Positions 32,195 to 34,631 of a stretch of 34,631 nt of DNA are shown here, piece by piece; within the stretch, counting starts at the first letter, position 1; each line of letters opens with the position of its first letter. The stretch is taken from the NCBI GenBank assembly GCA_031177735.1, contig JAPSKJ010000003.1:1-34631 (forward strand), given 5' to 3'. Under the pieces are notes generated by a model that worked only from the letters and a program-made list of their open reading frames with translations, was not told where the DNA came from and did no database searches. A program made the position numbers and the translations under genes. The DNA is from Nocardioides sp. (lineage in GTDB: Bacteria > Actinomycetota > Actinomycetes > Propionibacteriales > Nocardioidaceae).

Positions 32195-33415
32195 TCAGCG
32201 GATCCGGACCTTCTTCGACTTGCGGCTGCACTCGCCCAGGCCACCGACGCTGTTGTAGCCGCACACCCGGAAGCTCACCCGCTGGCCGGGCCGCAGCCGC
32301 TTCTTGAACACGACCTTGGTGACCGGTCCCTTGGTCTTCACGCGGGCGCCGTTGCTGGCCTTGACCTGGTAGTAGTCGACCGGGCCTCCGGTGGACGGGG
32401 CCTTCCACTTCAGCACCGCCTTGCCGCGCTTCGGCTTCGCCTTGACCTTGCCGACCTTCCCGGGCGCGGCGGTCGTGGCCTGGGCGGGCGCGGTGACCGT
32501 GGCCGACTTGCAGGAGAGCGGCTGCTGCCGGCCGGCGGTGTCGCCGGCGTTCTGGGCGAACAGGCAGATGGTGCGCGGCACCGCGCCGGCCGGGACCGGG
32601 ATGGTCAGGTCGAAGCCCTGCGGTCGGCTGCCGGGATAGCGCTTGGCGGCGGCCGCGTGCGGCCGGGTGGCCGCCCGGTCCACCGACCCCGCCGCCCCGC
32701 CGTCGATCGTGTAGCCGATGGACACCGGCTCGGTGGTGCCGGAGTCCATCGCCCAGCCGGTGACCCGGACCTGCTGCTCGCCGCCGGTGATCGACTCGAA
32801 GACGCCCCACGGCTCGCACTGCAGCCCGCTGCAGGTGGTCAGCGCGGCGGTGCTGACCCCCGTGAAGGTGCCGGACGGCGTGCCGGAGTAGGCGTAGTGG
32901 CGTCCGCTCTCCACGACCCGGTAGGTCTGGGCACCCACCTTGAAGTAGGTGTTGTTGGGCACGTACTTGGCCAGGTTGGCGTAGGGCACGGCGCCACCGG
33001 CTCGGCTGATCGTGGTCGGGTCGACCCGGACCCCGCCGCTGGTGTCGGTGGAGCGCACAGCCGCGCCGCCGATGATCCGGTAGTAGGCCCGCGCTCCCGA
33101 CCCGATCTGGGTGTAGACCACCGTGTTGTTGACCGGCTTGCGGGTCTTCAGCACGTTCCACTCGGTGGCCGTCGGCGGCTCGGCCGGGTTGGTCGGCGCC
33201 GCGGTCATGCCGACGTTGCCCCAGGACACGATCAGGATGGGCGCGCGACCGGCCATGCGGTACCACCGGCCGTCGGGAGCCTTGAACGTGGCCCCGTCGG
33301 CGGGCACCGCGGCCGAGGCGGGCGCCACCGGGCCCAGCCCGGAGAGTCCGGACAGGGTCAGCACCAGTGCGAGGAGAACGGCGCTGCGGCGTACGGCGGA
33401 GCGGGCAGCCGACAT
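32195..33415 (-). CDS. secreted protein with GWAMD-type domain and C-terminal fibronectin type III domain
   Basis: Signal peptide MSAARSAVRRSAVLLALVLTLSGLSGLGPVAPASAAVPADG; CEPWGVFESITGGEQQVRVTGWAMDSGTTEPVSIGYTIDGG; FN3 tail ending KKVRIR. ATG 33415 preferred over 33475. Confidence 0.82.
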   Translation of the reverse strand: MSAARSAVRRSAVLLALVLTLSGLSGLGPVAPASAAVPADGATFKAPDGRWYRMAGRAPILIVSWGNVGMTAAPTNPAEPPTATEWNVLKTRKPVNNTVVYTQIGSGARAYYRIIGGAAVRSTDTSGGVRVDPTTISRAGGAVPYANLAKYVPNNTYFKVGAQTYRVVESGRHYAYSGTPSGTFTGVSTAALTTCSGLQCEPWGVFESITGGEQQVRVTGWAMDSGTTEPVSIGYTIDGGAAGSVDRAATRPHAAAAKRYPGSRPQGFDLTIPVPAGAVPRTICLFAQNAGDTAGRQQPLSCKSATVTAPAQATTAAPGKVGKVKAKPKRGKAVLKWKAPSTGGPVDYYQVKASNGARVKTKGPVTKVVFKKRLRPGQRVSFRVCGYNSVGGLGECSRKSKKVRIR

Positions 33416-33449
33416 GGTCGAGAGAACCCCCGGGTCGTTGGTCGCTGGC

Positions 33450-33465
33450 CATGTAGTCCTACATG
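33450..33465. promoter_or_regulatory. inverted repeat upstream of the FN3 protein gene
   Basis: CATGTAG-TC-CTACATG, perfect 7-bp arms, 35-50 bp upstream of the ATG at 33415. Confidence 0.45.
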
Positions 33466-33485
33466 TCCCGACCAAGGGTTCCCGC

Positions 33486-33514
33486 GTCCGCGGGGGGCAA
33501 ACCCCTGCGCGGAC
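33486..33514 (-). terminator. hairpin downstream of the winged-helix gene
   Basis: GTCCGCGGGGGGCAAACCCCTGCGCGGAC: 7-bp outer arms (GTCCGCG/CGCGGAC) plus an inner G4/C4 stem, one bulge. Confidence 0.55.
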
Positions 33515-33531
33515 CGTGCGACGCTGCTGCG

Positions 33532-33849
33532 TCAGCTGGCGACCGCGGTCTCGCCCTTCTCGAACCGCAGGCCCTTGCCGCGGATCGTGGTGATCAGGTG
33601 CGGGTGGCGGCTGTCGTCACCGAGCTTGCGGCGCACCCAGCCCAGGTGGACGTCGATGGTCTTGGACGAGGTCCAGAAGTTCGCGTGCCACACCTCCCGC
33701 ATCAGCTCCTCGCGGGTGACGATGTCGCCCGCTCGCGCGATGAGCGCGTGGACGAGGTCGAACTCCTTGCGCGAGAGCGTGATCTCCTCCTCGCCGCGCC
33801 ATGCGCGTCGCGTCTCGGGGTCGATGCGGATCTCCTGTACCTCAATCAC
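33532..33849 (-). CDS. orphan winged-helix DNA-binding protein (OmpR/PhoB C-terminal type, no receiver domain)
   Basis: 105 aa; ITLSRKEFDLVHALIARAGDIVTREELMREVWHANFWTSSKTIDVHLGWVRRKLGDDSRHPHLITTIRGKGLRFE is a full Trans_reg_C domain with only about 20 residues before it. Confidence 0.92.
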   Translation of the reverse strand: MIEVQEIRIDPETRRAWRGEEEITLSRKEFDLVHALIARAGDIVTREELMREVWHANFWTSSKTIDVHLGWVRRKLGDDSRHPHLITTIRGKGLRFEKGETAVAS

Positions 33850-33856
33850 ACGGTAA

Positions 33857-33886
33857 ACCCTAGAAACTTCAACCGACGTTCAGCAA
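33857..33886 (-). promoter_or_regulatory. promoter for the leaderless winged-helix gene
   Basis: Minus strand TTGCTG-N18-TAGGGT-N7-GTG start at 33849; no Shine-Dalgarno. Confidence 0.65.
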
Positions 33887-33932
33887 AGGATTGCCCGATG
33901 TTGCCACCGACAACTTGGTGCCACTCTTTGCG

Positions 33933-34631
33933 TCAGCGGCGGATCCGGACCTTCTTCGTGCGCTTGCTCTCCGCGCCGGCGCCGAACTTGTTGTACGCCG
34001 TCACCGTGAAGGTGACCTTCTTGCCCGGCTTCAACCGTCGCACGACAGCCTTCGTTTTCTTCGTGTTCACCTTCTGGCCGGTGCTCGCCAGCACCACGTA
34101 CTCGGTCACCGGACCGTCCCCGCTGGAGGCGGGCGCCTTCCACTTGACCACCGCCTTGCCCTGCTTCGCGACGGCCTTCACCTTGCGCGGGGCGCTCGGG
34201 AACGCGGTTGGCGGCAGCGGTGGCGCCGGCACGTTGACGGTCGCGCAGTTCATGGTCAGGCTGCGCCCGTAGTTGCCGCCGTCGTGCAGGTACAGGCAGA
34301 TCGTCCGGGTGCCGCTCGGCACGCTGATGGTGCGGCTGAACCCGAAGTTGCCCGCAGGAAGGGAGCTGGCCGGGACCGCGCCGTGCGGCTGGTTGGCGTA
34401 GCCGCTGTTCCCGCCCTGGTTGCCCGTGCCGTCGATCAGCCAGGAGTACTCCACCGGCCCGGCGGTCTGCTCGGGGTCCATCGCCCACCCGCTGACGGTG
34501 ACCTGACCCACGCCCGTCGCCACGGCGGACTCCAGCGCGCCCCAGGGGCTGCAGTTGAGCCGCTGGACGCCGAAGGCGTCGGTCCCGCACGCGGCGACCG
34601 TGGTGGCGTCGACCTTGTAGTAGGTGTACGA
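33933..34631 (-). CDS. secreted GWAMD-type/FN3 protein, paralog of 32195..33415; 5' end truncated by window edge
   Basis: Frame stays open to 34631 (SYTYYKVDATTVAACGTDAFGVQRLNCSPWGALESAVATGVGQVTVSGWAMDPEQ...RTICLYLHDGGNYGRSLTMNC...KKVRIRR); track ORF starting at 34523 is internal. Confidence 0.82.
   Translation of the reverse strand, partial: SYTYYKVDATTVAACGTDAFGVQRLNCSPWGALESAVATGVGQVTVSGWAMDPEQTAGPVEYSWLIDGTGNQGGNSGYANQPHGAVPASSLPAGNFGFSRTISVPSGTRTICLYLHDGGNYGRSLTMNCATVNVPAPPLPPTAFPSAPRKVKAVAKQGKAVVKWKAPASSGDGPVTEYVVLASTGQKVNTKKTKAVVRRLKPGKKVTFTVTAYNKFGAGAESKRTKKVRIRR

Overview
GC-rich actinobacterial chromosome segment, probably Nocardioidaceae-like (inferred from protein style and gene order only). 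No rRNA, tRNA, CRISPR array or mobile element was seen. Gene order resembles the mycobacterial Rv3256c-Rv3276c neighbourhood: SIS/TobH-like protein, Trm112-like protein, phosphomannomutase, DUF3499, zincin-like protein, WhiB, CofD/FbiA, CofE/FbiB, GDP-mannose pyrophosphorylase, TIGR03089, PurE and PurK. Set into this is a galactofuran synthesis and export module (LCP ligase, two GT2 enzymes, Glf, GlfT2, Wzm, Wzt) next to a large secreted PGRP amidase with FG-GAP repeats. The right end has two paralogous secreted FN3 / 'GWAMD' proteins flanking an orphan PhoB-type winged-helix protein. The main non-coding signal is a TANNNT hexamer exactly 7-8 nt upstream of the start codon of 14 genes (7 of them TAGGGT). 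This implies widespread leaderless transcription and corrects several starts. Other signals are a canonical whiB promoter with a long leader, strong terminators, and an operator-like GAATTACA-N4-TGTAATTC palindrome plus a 20-bp tandem repeat/hairpin array between wzt and the amidase gene.
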